DNA of 64,000 nucleotides from Ilyonectria destructans (taxonomy: Eukaryota > Ascomycota > Sordariomycetes > Hypocreales > Nectriaceae). Made by a program: the position numbers and the translations under genes. Below the pieces are notes generated by a model that saw only the letters and a list, made by a program, of their open reading frames with translations, searched no databases and was not told the DNA's origin. Where the stretch lies: assembly GCA_020740775.1 (NCBI GenBank), contig JAHEWK010000014.1, positions 1,116,001-1,180,000 on the forward strand, written 5' to 3'. Of this stretch, positions 32,957-47,740 are shown one piece after another (the stretch's first letter is position 1; every line of letters begins with the position of its first letter).

Positions 32957-35301
32957 GGTGACAATGTGATGGAGGAGCCCAGGAGTCGTCCTCAAGGGCA
33001 GTGGGATGAGAGGAGGAGAAGCGCTCAGAGAGAGTCGCTCGAAGAGAGAGGCGCGGGTCGTGGACGTGGACGAGGGACGGTCGGCCACTGACGACGGCGT
33101 ATCCGTAGACCATGGAGCATCACCGGTGGTGGTGCTGTCGGGGAAATTGGTTAGCAGCAACGCCTGCTGGGACGGGAGTGACAGTCCAACTGGGCCCGCG
33201 GCCCACGGGCGTCTGGGGGGCTGTACCTTTCTCTCTCTGGTAGGGACGGAGCCCAGGAGCGCTGCTGTACGAGGGACGCCTCAGGCTGCCGGATCTCCAG
33301 CCAGGATGGTTCTGTACGGCGTAAATGCTGGAGAGAATGCACAAATGTTGGTCGGGGAAAGGTACTCCGTCCGTAGAGTGCTGGGTGTGTTGGTACTCTT
33401 GCGTGGCTGGCGCGTGAGGTGAGCCTGCGAGATGAGGTACCTGGACTACCTAAATTTACCTTAGCTTGCCTGCTTACCACGGCGTACCCAACTGTCCAGC
33501 CTGTTCAACTCGATGGGGCCAGCTTAAAAGTACGACTCAGCCAGCCGAGCCACAGGCACCCTGCCAGCGTACCAAAGTTCGGGCAGTGCGTGCGGCTGGG
33601 TGAGCCATCACGGAGCCTGCTTGGGGTCCCTGGTAATTAATTCCAGCCTTCTTCTCCCACCAGGCCAACAAAGTCTCGTACTGCATCCAACAGCCAACCG
33701 TGAAGGTGTCAGTGACCACGGCCGGGTAGCGTCAATAGCGTGCTCAACGTATTCGTTTTAATTTTACCATCAGATTACTGCTACTCCGTACTTCGTACAG
33801 CGTGCACTCGTCGTGTCTAGGTGGAAGCTCGGAGGACGCGCGACCAAGCTGGGCTGGGACGACGCGTTGCACTCCTGTCCTGTAGCAGGCTATTAATGGT
33901 TCCTCGTTTAGGCGGCTGGTGGCACACTGTTGGCACTGCTGGGCCACAGCTTAGTTGGCATGGAGTTGCCTCCACTGAGGCGAGGCGTCGCACGCCCCAA
34001 ACATGGGCGGGAACCTTTCCTGGAACTGAGAAGCCCGCCTCGTGTGTGTCAAGCTGGGACCGCCACACATCCGTTGCATCCCGAGTGAGGTCAGAGGTGA
34101 GAGATTACGAATATCCTCCAGCCTTTTTCGCCGTCGACCCGTTCATTCCGTCCCAGCTTCAGTACTACTACGCGTAGTACTCCGTATGTACTATGTAATT
34201 CTAATTGCCCCCGGCACCAGGTTCCTATTGCGGCACCCCGTAATGTACCCAGAGCCAGAGCGCACGCGTTAATGGCTCCCAACGCGACCAACCACTCATT
34301 CACTTGATGACTGAGAATTACGTTTCTTTCCTAAGCACCGTCTATTACGGAACTAGAGCCTTCACACCTCGTACTGAGCCATTCTCGCCTGGGGGAGATG
34401 AGTAGACGGGTCCTTCCCGTGGATCCTGGCTCAGGTCCAGAGCAAATCATGCCACCACTTAACGTACTCCATACGAGGAACCACCCACTCCAACGAATCC
34501 GCTTATTATTAGAGCCTCAGCTCCGGAGCGCGATCTCTAGCCCTGTCACAACGGCCCAGGAAGTCGTGCTCACTCATCCATTGCCGAGAGATGATCAGAA
34601 GCTGGATTCGTTTGGCACGCACCTGACCTGGTGGACCAGCGAGCAGGCAGTGGAAAGCATAAAGTCCTGATCCATATAATGTACTGCATCGTTCGCTTAC
34701 TTGACACAGCTAGCGCATATTGCCGCTTTACTCTTTGCTCTATTTAAACAGTATGATAAAATTATATTAATATCTATCTTTGACCTATATAAGAGGTAAA
34801 TCTATTGTTTGTTTATTTATCTATGTACTAAGTAATTTTTATGAGCTTTAGGAATTTATTCAAAGATCTTTCTCTAACCCTAACTCTAACCCTTAAGATA
34901 GCAATATATTATATCCTAATGCAGATTAGCGGTCCAAAACCCAGTGCAAAATTTTGGATTAGGACTTTATGCGTCCGATTGTACCACGTACCTTAGGTAG
35001 TATGCAGGCAATTCTTCCTGGCCAGCAACCCGTTTCCTGCCCAGTTGTCCAAAGGGGGGCACTTACCCTGTACATTTTCTTAGCCCGTGATCGCTTCCAA
35101 ACCAGGTATGTGTCCATATTCTGGTCGGTAGGTAGGTAGGTAGGCACGTCAAGGTGATCAGGAGGGTAGGTACGATGCGTAGGTAAGGGTGACAGATAAA
35201 TACATTATCATACAGGAAAGCCCAAGGCTCTCGGGAAGAAATGACACTCTTTCGTCAAGTCTCCTGGCTCGCTTGTGACGTCCATCACCCAACATCACAA
35301 A
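32957..35301. other. Gene-poor region with AT-rich tract
   Basis: 2.3 kb with no convincing gene. The first part is the PKH upstream region. From about 34730 to 34940 the DNA is AT-rich and carries a telomere-like tract (34874-34896); next to it (about 34930-34965) tccaaaa...ttttgga can pair. A TAGG microsatellite is at about 35128-35144. Open frames on both strands (e.g. 33817-34177) lack coding character. Confidence 0.5.
34874..34896. repeat. Interstitial telomere-like tract
   Basis: Reads CTAACCC-TAACTCTAACCCTTAA, i.e. three (CCCTAA) units, one carrying a T in place of C. (TTAGGG)n is the telomere repeat of most filamentous fungi. It sits inside an AT-rich stretch and is flanked on both sides by unique genes. 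Confidence 0.65.
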
Positions 35302-36503
35302 ATGTTCCGACTTAATCCATCGATTATCACATTAACACATGCCGAGCTGAAGGATTTCGAACACCGAAGAAGGTACAAGCATTATCTGACAAGCGAAGAC
35401 GACTCGTCAGCGACCCGTGGAAGAACTTACGCACCAGATAGCCATGCATTGGTTGACTCCTTCAGACTACAGATGGCAGCCGTTGGTGAGGATGAGTTGT
35501 CCGCTGCCAGGCGAGATGATGGGGATAGATGGAGATACTCAGAATCCGTCCCCAACCACGAATATCTTGATCCGACTAGTCCCCAGGACCCAAGATCGAT
35601 GACAGCCTTTGATCTGAATCTACCACCGCTACGTTCCTTGCGGCGGGGTGTCTCGATCCACAATCGAGTCATCACAGGTGAGTCGCAAGAGATGCACTCC
35701 CAGATGATGTATCAACAAAATCCTAGGAGAATATGATGGTACCGCGGTAGAGGCAGTGACCCAAAACGACGCGCGACGAGGGCTTCAAGACGACCTGCAG
35801 GATAGTCAAAATGAGCCGTCTACTTTCGATCTACCACTGCGAGGGGTAGTTCCGTCAGTACTTCCGACGGCACCGAGGACAATGCCTGTGAGTCGAGGCC
35901 TTCATCACTCTTTCCAGCTCATCAACTGACAACAACGGTGTCCAGGTCGAGACGGAGCAATCAATCGATCAGCTGCAATCGGGGAGGGGTCGCTTTCTGG
36001 GACACTTCAATAGCCTACCATCCCACGATGGCGAAGGTCGCCTTGGGGCCACAGTGGTCAGTGACGCCTGGCAAATTCAACCACGGATTGAGCATATGAT
36101 CCCAGCCGCCCACCCCCCCATTGCACATGCACGAAGATACAGGAGACGATCCGCGACACTAGAAAGGCCTCGTACAACACCGTCGCTGCCACCTGCAGAA
36201 GGAATCGCGGCCGAGTCAAACGCCAGAGCCACCACGCCACGAAGGCTGCCTGTGTACAACGACGGATCTTTGACGACTGAGCAGCCACAGACACCACGGC
36301 ACCTGCCAGAAGCCCGTCACCAGAGCATATTCGACGGGTCTTACACGGCGCCGGCCGGAGAACTTCGTGGGCGACCTGGAATGGAGACCACGGCCGCCCA
36401 TGTACGGGGAGTGCAAGCAAGGCGCGATGGCAGTCCCTTGGGGTTGAGGAGGCCCGGATTCCAGGGATTGTACGGCGGAATAGAGAATGCGGAGCAAGAA
36501 TGA
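35302..36503 (+). CDS. Uncharacterised fungal protein, Arg/Pro-rich
   Basis: Not recognised. Exons 35302-35677, 35727-35887, 35946-36503 give 364 aa, with canonical introns (gtgagt...cctag; gtgagt...tccag) that keep one long frame, which is the main evidence that it is real. The N-terminus is the most structured-looking part: MFRLNPSIITLTHAELKDFE followed by HRRRYKHYL, a basic amphipathic helix. The rest is low-complexity and probably disordered, rich in Arg, Pro, Thr and Ser, with repeated RPRTTP/TTPRRLP-type motifs that suit proline-directed kinases or SH3 contacts (speculative). No membrane segment, signal peptide or enzyme motif. The gene lies alone between two long intergenic stretches; an unspliced or non-coding transcript cannot be excluded. 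Confidence 0.7.
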
Positions 36504-37855
36504 CCCATGGCAAGACGCAGATGCAGACAGAGAGACAGGGAGAGAGCGGGAAGAGCACTAGCCTAATGAGAAGTCTCAATGGCGGATGGCGGAGTTGGTG
36601 CGAAGCATCCAGGGTTGCTGGTCGCCGGTTTGCTCAGGACTCATGTCAGCAGGGAAATTCACTTGGCTGGTATGATATCCGGTAAATCACCTCGACGACA
36701 TAATTACGAGTACTTTTTCTACCTACTAAATTGAGAGCACCCCGTCATTCCTGGTACGAAACTGCTTTGAGGACGCCTGTCCCGGCTCGGGGAAAAAGGG
36801 AACCCTTGCCAGACGAGCCATTGCGGGCACTGCGACACTGTGACACTTCCAATGAAATCAGTCGAGTCGTGTCTGACCTGAGATGGTGGGCTGTCGCGTT
36901 GACCTGGGCAGAGCGCCGAACAAGCAAGTCAGCCAGCCCGCTGAACGTTGACCATCCAACCAGACAGCGACTCGGGATGTTCCCTCCAGGGTTATGCCTA
37001 ATATGGGCCTAGTCGGTCAGGGACCCTAACAATTACGCAAACCAGAAGTGGGTGAGTGCGTCGGGAGGTACGTACCATGCTGTGCAGGGTGATTTAGTTC
37101 GGCGCTAGGCCGTTTTTAGGGCCGGCACGTTTGCAACAAGCGGCCGATAAGCTGATGCCGTGCAGACAGTGCGGGAGTTATTCGCACGCGCCCAGAAGGC
37201 CCTCGCTCGGCGCGTCCCTCCCCACCTCATAGCGAAACGCAATCAAAAGTGAGATTCGGCTATCGCGGGACAAGTACTGTGACACGGAGTTCGCCGTCTG
37301 CGCGACCAACACACAGTGCCAAAGTCTTTTTTACCCCAGGTTGCCCATGCAGCCTCACTCCGATCTCCTGCAGCTAGAGCCAAGAGCCACTCGTGCCCCT
37401 TCCTCTCACACTCTACCTTCCTCTCGTTCCCTTCTCTCTCTCGCATCTAAATCTCTCCTTCCTACACCCACACAGCCAGACACACATCACACTCCGGGCA
37501 CCTCACACTCACATTGTTGCCCCAGGTCGATTCTTCTACTCCGACCTTGTCCATCAACCATCCATCAAGCCTCACCCGTCGCTTCTACCCTCCACACTCT
37601 CGTCTACCTCGTCCTCACCAGGCGCTCGACACCTTTTGTCAATTGACCACCTGCCATCCTTCTCGACACACTTCCTCCTGACGACTTCCCCGGCGTCGAC
37701 TATCATCTTCGCCTTCACCCACGTACTTACACGCGACTCGTGGACCTTGTCGACAATCCTACAACGTTCCTGGAACTATATTAATGGTTTGTGACTGTGT
37801 TGACTACTAACCTCTCATCATTTCCAGTTCATCCACCTTCCAACCGCCTCCCAAG
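36504..37855. other. Intergenic with long pyrimidine-rich leader
   Basis: About 1.35 kb. The last ~470 bp (from about 37380) is strongly CT-rich, typical of a long 5' UTR of a highly expressed or regulated fungal gene. A short upstream frame lies at 37784-37810, and intron-like signals (gtttgt at 37787, ctaac, ttccag ending 37827) sit just before the ATG at 37856. No other gene seen. Confidence 0.5.
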
Positions 37856-38758
37856 ATGGCCTACTTCAGCCCCCAGTTCTCGTCTTCCTCTCCCGTCCTC
37901 ATCATGTCCCCACAACCTCCCCACCAGACACCTCTGGGCATGGCAAGCTTTGCAAACCACCATGCATCACCGCGATCCTTTGGCTCAGGGCCCAATCAGT
38001 TCGCGTCTTTTCAGTCAGCCCGACCTGCTGCGGCTGGAAGAAAGCGCTCCCGCGATGAGGCATCCGTCAACCTGGAGCCCGACGTCTCTGCTCTGCCAGT
38101 CGAGGAGCCAGAAACTGAATGGGTGTACGGACCTGGCATGACTCTCATCAAATCGAAGACGCAATATGTCGCCGATGCCGGCACCCAGTCCGGAACTTGG
38201 CTTGAGGAGAAGAAGGCTGTTGAGGAGTCAACTATCCAGGAGCTGCGAGCCCTCAAGAGAAACCACAAGTCGCAACGCACCGAGCGCAGCTCTGGTGTTC
38301 TATCATCTGCGCCCGCCCCAGTAACCACCTCTCCTCTCAAAGTCAACCTGGCGCCTTCATCTCCTGAAAGTCGCCAAGCTCCTGTCATTGACGACTTCAC
38401 CCTGCATCTCGGCATCGGCTGGAGAAGAATCAGCAATGACGAGCACATTCAGGCTGCTGCTCGCGGCTGGGCTCGTTTCATTGAGAACCATTTCGCCCTC
38501 TCCAACGCTCGCATAGTTCTGGAAAGCAACGGTCTTCAGTCGTACCTTGTCGAAACATCCGAGGGCTTTTTTCTATTCGCCGAAAACCTCCGCCAAGGCC
38601 AACTTGTCAGCCAAACTGTCGAGGGCACACTCAGCAACCTTCAGTGCTCGCCCCCCAAATTTGACGGCGCTGAGACGCTCTCAGCTGCTGAGTCGCCGAA
38701 GCCCGTTGACATACGCCCCGTCGTCGCCCTGGCTGACACGGAGATGAGGATGGACTAA
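37856..38758 (+). CDS. Uncharacterised fungal protein, probably nuclear
   Basis: Single exon, 300 aa; ATG in context caagATGGCC. Not recognised as a named family. Residues 1-70 are Ser/Pro/Gln-rich with a basic cluster GRKRSRDE that could be a nuclear localisation signal. Residues ~84-130 contain EWVYGPGMTLIKSKTQYVAD and TQSGTWLEEK, a stretch that looks conserved. Residues ~178-265 appear to be one folded domain: DDFTLHLGIGWRRISNDEHI, AARGWARFIENHF, GLQSYLVETSEGFFLFAENL. The Trp/Tyr/Phe-rich pattern suggests a small alpha/beta domain. No membrane segment or enzyme motif. Long CT-rich leader with a possible uORF suggests translational control (inference). Confidence 0.8.
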   Translation: MAYFSPQFSSSSPVLIMSPQPPHQTPLGMASFANHHASPRSFGSGPNQFASFQSARPAAAGRKRSRDEASVNLEPDVSALPVEEPETEWVYGPGMTLIKSKTQYVADAGTQSGTWLEEKKAVEESTIQELRALKRNHKSQRTERSSGVLSSAPAPVTTSPLKVNLAPSSPESRQAPVIDDFTLHLGIGWRRISNDEHIQAAARGWARFIENHFALSNARIVLESNGLQSYLVETSEGFFLFAENLRQGQLVSQTVEGTLSNLQCSPPKFDGAETLSAAESPKPVDIRPVVALADTEMRMD

Positions 38759-40007
38759 GCCCCCGTCGAACGGGAACCTATTAAAATCATGATATTTAAT
38801 GTTTTTTTGGAGTTTTGTGTGTTTGCCATGCTTGGAGGACTGGTCCGGGGAGGGAGAAGGGCTTCGGTACTATCGGATTGGGAAATTTTACAAGGGGACA
38901 ATCGCCGTGAACGGGGAGTTTTTATCATGGCCGTGTACCAAACACATATCTCGGGTTTATTCATTCATCTACTTGTTGGGTCTCGAAGACCGCACCTAAG
39001 CATTGTTTCTCTGCACTAGTAATACCTCGTGAAGAGCCACCGTGATGGTGAAACTTGTCGAGCGCCAGCTTTCGTCGCGCCCGAAGCCGGCGTCTTGTCG
39101 TGGTAACCGCGCCAGCCTGGATAGGGTGGTTGCTTGGCACCGGACTAAGTATTTCGGCACTACCGGAAGGCAATCACCTCCGGTCTTTTCATTCTTGTCG
39201 GCTGACCCTGGTTAGAAAGAAAGTAGTCTATGTGTGATTAATTAAATGGGCGGGCATAGTGGCTTGGAGGGTCTCATTGATTCCATTCAAGGAAAAGTGC
39301 AGGAGGGTGGCATTTTGCTTCATCGGGCGTGGCGTGGTCTGGGACAGTCAGGAGTTGCTGGTGCTGCAAGATTATGTTGGTTGGGAAGGTGGAAATTGCA
39401 TGGTAAGAGGTAATGGATTATATTGATTTACTTGTTCCGCTTTGTTGAAAAGGCGACGACCTTCAATTCGCCTAAGACGGAACGATTCGGCTTGTGATGG
39501 CGAGACATAAGTTACTGGAGCAGCGGTGATGGATACAGTACCAAGGGGAACCGCTTACCCTGTACCGATATTTCACCACCAGTGGGATGCTAACCAAAGG
39601 TGACCTTGTTCCCGGTGGGTACTTGTATATAGCCGGACCAATATACGGTGTCCTAGGTACCTATCGAATTGCGCCTCTGCCATGACCCAAATGGTATCCG
39701 ACCCCCCTCTTGGCAGCTGGCCCTCGCGCAAGCACTGCACTAGCCACTTGAGCGGCCTACGTAGTCACGGAATAGGTAACCATCAACGACACAGCGACTG
39801 CGTCCATCCCAGCTTCGCAACCATTCAGTCCATCGTATCGGGATCCCCCCTGCCAGCTCTCCATTCACCGCTGCCTGCGTTGTCGCGTGCTGTGTCTCGA
39901 CTCCATTGTACTAGTGCTTTCCCGCCCGCGGTGTCGCAGGTGGTTTTCCATCCTCCCCCCCAAACCCGTCCGCCAATCCATTCCATTCGCCCATCGAATT
40001 GCCCGCC
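38759..40007. other. Intergenic: promoter region of the SNARE gene
   Basis: 1.25 kb between two plus-strand genes. CT-rich leader sequence precedes the ATG at 40008. No gene or strong motif seen. Confidence 0.45.
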
Positions 40008-40891
40008 ATGTCGACGCCGAGCCAGCTCTTCCTCCTCTCCGATCACATCAAGCTGTCGCTGCTGGAGCGGAAGCGTGCGCAGAGCCTGAACCTCGAGGAC
40101 GATACCCAGGATGGCCACATCTCCCGCTCTCTGGACCAGTTCCGCGACGGCGTCGCAAGTCTCGGTAACGAGCGACAACGCCTGGCCGACGCCGGTGATG
40201 CGACGTACGTCGTCCCGCCTCCCCAAGCCTGCCTCTGGGGAATTGCATATCTCTCTTCCGCCTTTCCCAACCGCTAACACACACTCGCAGTGGTGCCTCG
40301 AACATGGCAGAGTCCATCGCAACACTCCAGAAGCAGCTGGACGACTTGACAGCTCAGTTCCACGGCTTCGCCAACCCCTCAACCACGGCCACTCTCATTC
40401 AGCCCAACTCGGAGGCCCTCGCCGAGGACTTCGCCCATGCTGCCTCAACATCACCCTCCGGCCGCAAGCCCAAGACGGTGCGCTTCAGCGATACGCCCCC
40501 GTCCCCCTCCGACGAACTCTTCGGCCGCTACCGCGATGACCCGGCCACCGCCGACACGGCCGGCTACCAGGACGAAGCCGCCGACATGTCCAACCAGCAG
40601 ATCCACGAGTACCACTCGCAGATCCTGGACCAGCAGGACGAGCAGCTCGATCAACTGGGCGTGTCCATCAGCCGCCAAAGAGAGCTGAGCATGCAGATTG
40701 GCGATGAGCTCGACAGCCACGTTGCAATGCTTGACGAGGTCGAGGGCGTCACCGATCGCCACCAGAGCCGCCTGGACCGCGCCAGCCGTACCCTGGGCAA
40801 GGTTGCTCGCGGTGCCAAGGAGAACTCGCAAATGACAGCCATCGTCGTTCTTATTATCATCCTCATTCTGCTCATCGCCATCTTGAAATAG
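40008..40891 (+). CDS. Qc-SNARE, Syn8/syntaxin-8 type
   Basis: Tail-anchored SNARE for endosome/vacuole fusion. Exons 40008-40204 and 40291-40891 give 265 aa. N-terminal helices (QLFLLSDHIKLSLLERKRAQ) and a linker with FSDTPPSPSDELFGRYRDD precede the SNARE motif (residues ~180-245: DEQLDQLGVSISRQRELSMQ, IGDELDSHVAMLDEVEG, RHQSRLDRASRTL). A single C-terminal membrane anchor follows (MTAIVVLIIILILLIAILK) with no luminal tail. In Qc-SNAREs the residue after ELDx is the zero-layer Gln (NEIDTQN in SNAP-25, NELDEQN in syntaxin-8); here the aligned residue is His (DELDSHV). First intron 86 nt. The family is clear; the exact orthologue (Syn8 versus Tlg1-like) is by best resemblance. Confidence 0.88.
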
Positions 40892-41222
40892 TCGTCCGTC
40901 TTCGTTCAGGGGTAGCGGGCGCAATCGCATGGGTCGGTGTTTCGGAGTTGTTCGTTTGGCGTCCTTCACACAATCATTCTGGCCCATTTTGGGAATTCAA
41001 CAATCTTCTTGAGTCAAATCATCCCTTGTCTACAATCAGACGAAAGCCATGCATTAATTACTTGCTTGTACATATCGCACGTAGGAATGAGTATTTAGCA
41101 GCCTCGGGAGGCTAGCTATCATGCTACCATTCTCTAAACCCCAAGTTTGACTCTGCGGCCCTATACTTTGTCTTTGTTTGCCATCACGAGCAACCTCTAA
41201 CGGCTCCCCTCTACCTTACTCA
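40892..41222. other. Convergent 3' regions (SNARE and AMA1-like)
   Basis: 330 bp between facing stop codons; expected to hold both 3' UTRs. Nothing else seen. Confidence 0.45.
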
Positions 41223-43749
41223 TTAGCGAATAACGTCCCCTTCCTTGTCGATACCCTCCAGTCCTTCTAGAATATCGCTGCCGCCCAACATCCCCCTCCC
41301 GCCTACCGTTGCTCCCCTCTCACGCGACCATACTTCGTGAAACTTGATGCTTTTATCACTGGACGCGACGACAATGCAACCCTCTTGGCCGACCGAACCA
41401 CTCTTCTGGTTCTTTTTGTACGCTGGCCCATGAGGATACGGAATGGCGTAGAGAGCTCTTAACTCGCCCTCCCAGGGAATTGCCGCCACCTGCTTGCAAT
41501 CAGGCCAACTGAATATGGCAATTCGGTATGGATGCTCCGGCTGAGCGTACCCAAATGTGGCCGCAATTTCGCGTCGCGTTGTTGACCAGATTAGTGACGT
41601 GACCTGCGCCGAAACAGAGATGGTAGCAAGAGCCGTGCCAGAGGTAGTGTGGAAGAAATGGATGCACTTGTCGTTAGAGCCGCCTCCTGTAGCAAGCAAT
41701 CCTCGCCGCCAGGGACAGAAAGCCATTGCCTTGACAGCAGCACCATGGACCCAACGGTGTCGTTCAAGGCCAGACCCGAGGTGGCGGAGAGAGTCGAGCG
41801 AGGTTCGGAACGTCTCGACCTCGGCAACGTTCTCGTCCGCCCTTATATTCGAATTGGGCGCCGCCGTATTGTAGCTGTAGAGGCTTGCCTCCTCTCCTGC
41901 GTCTGATCCCACGCCAAGACTGAATGGTTCTGGCCGCGGTGTATTGTCGTTTTCATTCTGGGCTGGATAAATCAGGCTCTGTTCTAGGATGCGATCCACC
42001 TCGAAGAGACAACAGAGGTTGTCATTGCCCCCAGATGTGAAGAGCTTCCCATCAGGTGCCCATGCGAGGCCACATATCTGCTGGCTGTGGATGGTGATCT
42101 TGGCAACAAGTGATACGGCGCCTGGCCAGGCGTTTGCCGAGACTTCCGAGCCCATGGGCCATTCAACCACATAGTAGTACAGAGTTCCCATCTCATCCCC
42201 AACAACAAGGTCCTCCGTCTGCACAAGCACGCCAGGGTTGAAGGGATTCTTGGACTGACGCAACGTGCATGTTGGGCGCCAACCCACACAAGCGATGGGG
42301 AAGGGTTGCTGTACCTCAAAACGAGGCAACCCATCATAGATTGATCTGAGGACTAGCGAGCCGTCCGACTGCCCGATCCCAAGTATGGCCCTGGCACCCT
42401 GTTCGGACGAGAATGCGATGGATGTCAACCAGGTCTGTGAATGAGCACCATGTATCATGTTGACACCACCTTCTTCGGTCCAGGCATACAAAATATTACC
42501 CAAGCAGATAGCAAGAGTTTGGGATACGAAAGAGTATGCCAAGGGTGAACAGTAGAAGTCATCCTTCAGGTTTGGCGCATCGAGAACCCTAAGTCTTGTT
42601 AGAACCGTAGTTGAGTCCGTCTTCGAGTCACCACGTACCTGAACGGTGACGTAGGAATGATCCGGTTCCTTGTTGGTATTGAAGAAACTATGTACTGCGT
42701 TAGCTATTTCTCGGGGCTTAACGCATTTATTGTCCTCATACTTGAGGACCATCCTTGATTCACCCATTGATAACCATTCCAGGCTGTTCGGGTCTTGTCT
42801 TTGACCTCATATTTCTGGACGCTCGGGAAAGATCGTGGAAATGCGAGCCTCTGGTCAAAGTCAAAGATCTTTCGCACCCTGTCAATGTCCAAGGCGGTAG
42901 CGATTCGGCCCTCATGCTTCTCTAGTTCATACTGTGTGCCTGGGTTGGTGGCATAAAACGAAGTCGAGAAAACGCGGGAGTTAGTGCCGCGTTGATACGA
43001 ATTCCCTTGTGTATCGTCGATGGGAGTTGGTCCGGGGATCAGCCCTCCAACCGACCAGACTGCGCCGCGGCTTACTAGTCTTCTGCTTCCATGGTTCTGC
43101 GGCACAGGACCCAGTATGGTACCAACTGGTGCAGTATGTTAGATAATGTCCACATGAGAGAATGGATCTACGAACCTCTGTTGAGGGCCCTATCGTCGGT
43201 CTGAGATAGAGAATCTCGATCCGGTACCATAGCACCCCCTTGGACAGAGAAGGGATCTACAGAGGCACTGTCGTTCCTCATTATTCTTTCCTGCACCGAA
43301 AGATCATGGGATGTCTTGGTCGTTCGATATCTCTGGGCAAGGAGTGACATGGGGTCTCGCCTTGGGACGTATCGGTCCAGTGCCCGCCCATTTGCGTCGA
43401 ACTGCCTTCTCTGGAGAGATGAGGAGATGGGTGAGGTTCGATGAAGAGACGTAAAGGCACTGTTTGCTTCCTATTCACTAAGTGGACGTCTTGGAGCTGA
43501 CGTGGCTCTGGTGGACTTTGACGGTTTGCGGCAGGGAGTATCTGGTTCTGCCTCCTCGATCAATTGGTCTGCGCCATCGTAAGATCCTGACCCATCGAAA
43601 CGAGGTATTTGTAAACGTTTCGCCGTTGGTGACAACGCGGGGGAGTTTTCAAGCGAGTCGTAACCAGAGTCTGCGGGACTGTGTGACTGAGGACTAGCAC
43701 GGCGGATTTGTCGAAGCGCCCTGTGTGAACGAGTCGGTCGTCGCATCAT
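41223..43749 (-). CDS. Meiosis-type APC/C activator, Ama1-like (Cdc20/Fizzy WD40 family)
   Basis: Activator that recruits substrates to the anaphase-promoting complex; Ama1 acts in meiosis and sporulation. A C-box-like motif DRYVPRRDP lies in the N-terminal part, followed by the Fizzy block KTRTAWNGYQW, then VLDAPNLKDDFYCSPLAYSF and a seven-blade WD40 propeller (e.g. SQQICGLAWAPDGKLFTSGG, VHGAAVKAMAFCPWRRGLLA, TTRREIAATFGYAQPEHPYR). Best model: exons 43749-43502, 43405-43176, 43125-42750, 42687-41223, 772 aa. The joins around 43405-43502 and 42687-42750 are uncertain: several splice pairs keep frame, and the segment just before the WD40 domain (SFFNTNKEPDHSYVTVQ) is less conserved. The C-terminus ends GIDKEGDVIR, without the usual IR tail alone. 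The identity as a Fizzy-family activator is firm; Ama1 rather than Cdh1 rests on the divergent YCSPLAYSF/CLGNILYAW blade. Confidence 0.83.
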
Positions 43750-44455
43750 TCGGGTATCTTCCAGAGAGGCAAGAGACTTCTCATCTAGATCGGCAGATTT
43801 GGGGGACGGTAGTGATTGAGGTGAGCCTGGTCGTCAAGGCCTGGCAAAATTGGCCGGAGCTGCTTCGGCTCATGGAGAAGAAATGAGAACGAATGGACAG
43901 GAATATTGATAGAGGCAATGACAAATGGGCCTAATGAGTAATTGGTATGATGAAATCCACCGAGACCGGATCTGCCGACTTGTTTGAGAAACGGTATGGA
44001 TACTTGTCGATGGTTGTTGTAGGGAGGACGGGTCTTAGGTAGGGGGAGGATATATGTTCAGGGGAAGGAGTTACAGCAGTAACACCCAGCTACCTACTTG
44101 GTGGAGAGCGGCATGCACGTGAGATTCGCTGTTTTGATCTCTGACAAGGTTTTATGACGCCCGAAATAAACATCTGCGGCATTGGGAAAGATCAAATCTG
44201 CCAGGTGGTGATGTCACTGTTGCAAGGTCGGAAGGCGCGGTGATGTCGCCGAAGCGGATGAGCTCAGAAGCAGTATTCGGCGGACTGGAAGCCAACAGCA
44301 TCTCCCTCGATAGGCTAGTGCGTTAATGAAGTCCATATAATCTCTGCTGTTGAAGAAGAAATACAATGGGCATCTCGGTGAAAGAGGAAGAATGATATGT
44401 ACAAAGTTATTTCCACCTTTTCGTCACAAAGTCTTTGGGTTGACCACCACTCCTG
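43750..44455. other. Intergenic: AMA1-like promoter and chitinase 3' end
   Basis: 700 bp between two minus-strand genes. No gene or clear motif seen. Confidence 0.45.

Positions 44456-47740
<3,285 letters not shown>

Noticed and set aside
32957..33160. In-frame extension of the PKH kinase
   Set aside because: Begins with TTG; no ATG until 32956.
34874..34896. A true chromosome end
   Set aside because: Only about three degenerate units and unique genes continue on both sides.
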